Both the position numbers and the translations under genes were made by a program. Positions 6,055 through 6,147 of a DNA stretch of 6,147 nucleotides are shown here, one piece after another. Numbering within the stretch: position 1 is the first letter of the stretch; each line of letters begins with the position of its first letter. The DNA is taken from positions 1-6,147 of the forward strand of contig CAIYFF010000599.1 in the NCBI GenBank assembly GCA_903925435.1, in the 5' to 3' direction. The DNA is from an uncultured Planctomycetota bacterium (lineage in GTDB: Bacteria; Planctomycetota; UBA1135; UBA2386). Below the pieces are notes generated by a model. That model did no database searches, was not told the origin of the DNA, and was given only the letters and a program-made list of their open reading frames with translations.

Positions 6055-6096
6055 CCTCGCCCCCGTTTCCCGAGACCCCAGTCCGCAGAGAAATTC

Positions 6097-6147
6097 ATGA
6101 TCATCGGCGTTCCCAAGGAGATCAAAGCGCAAGAGAACCGAGTCGGC
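6097..6147 (+). CDS. ald: Alanine dehydrogenase, partial (first 17 codons)
   Basis: The ATG at 6097 opens a frame that reaches the window edge. The 17 residues (MIIGVPKEIKAQENRVG) closely match the conserved N-terminus of alanine dehydrogenase, which interconverts L-alanine and pyruvate plus ammonia with NAD+. In that family the invariant RV segment leads into the pyruvate-binding site. The alpha subunit of NAD(P) transhydrogenase and saccharopine dehydrogenase-type enzymes share this fold but usually start differently, and the IIGVPKEIK form favours alanine dehydrogenase. The call rests on few residues. A purine-rich GCAGAG six to eleven bases upstream is at best a weak ribosome binding site. 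It starts 90 bp after the preceding operon and probably has its own promoter. Confidence 0.78.
   Translation, partial: MIIGVPKEIKAQENRVG

Noticed and set aside
6007..6060. GAGCG...CGCTC hairpin as an intrinsic terminator of the operon
   Set aside because: Only a 5-bp stem with a 14-nt loop and no T-run; too weak to list as a terminator.
4758..6132. Minus-strand open frames of 344 and 342 codons opposite the two-gene operon
   Set aside because: The plus-strand pair has an ATGA overlap, a signal segment, a coiled coil and a membrane helix. The minus-strand frames are low-complexity Arg/Ser/Ala and overlap each other and the start of the next gene.

Overview
The window is GC-rich, densely coding DNA from a Gram-negative-type bacterium. 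It encodes lipoproteins with lipoboxes, a secreted formylglycine sulfatase and a catabolic CoA-semialdehyde dehydrogenase. A member of Planctomycetota or a close environmental relative fits best. The strongest hint is the sulfatase, whose C-terminal extension (start near FGVAC, then LPTDPVFAG, LDPAANAAG, and a closing GYRFTLGF) resembles a tail I recognise from secreted planctomycetal proteins. This assignment is inferred from protein character, not from a marker gene.

Layout from left to right: (1) the 5' part of a minus-strand BamE/SmpA-like lipoprotein gene, running off the left edge (1-422); (2) a 127-bp divergent spacer; (3) a plus-strand, stand-alone PaaZ/BoxD-type aldehyde dehydrogenase (550-2100); (4) a 40-bp convergent junction with a 16-bp hairpin that runs into the end of the next gene; (5) a minus-strand exported type I sulfatase (2141-3841); (6) a 219-bp spacer with two small inverted repeats; (7) a minus-strand tRNA with anticodon GAC (Val), complete with CCA but carrying C instead of U at position 33 (4061-4136); (8) a 212-bp divergent spacer with a possible tRNA promoter; (9) a plus-strand two-gene operon (4349-6006), a DUF432-like protein joined by an ATGA overlap to a lipobox, coiled-coil and transmembrane protein; (10) the first 17 codons of a probable alanine dehydrogenase (from 6097).

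The genes do not form one obvious pathway. The dehydrogenase would act on a ring-cleavage CoA-semialdehyde from aromatic degradation, yet no other paa or box gene is in view. The sulfatase would act outside the cytoplasm on a sulfated substrate. The overlapping pair is the only convincing operon and the least understood part. None of the protein starts has a clear Shine-Dalgarno sequence. I saw no CRISPR array, insertion sequence, phage gene or recognisable defence system. The points most worth a second look are the C33 tRNA, the hairpin shared by two convergent genes, and the coupled uncharacterised pair.
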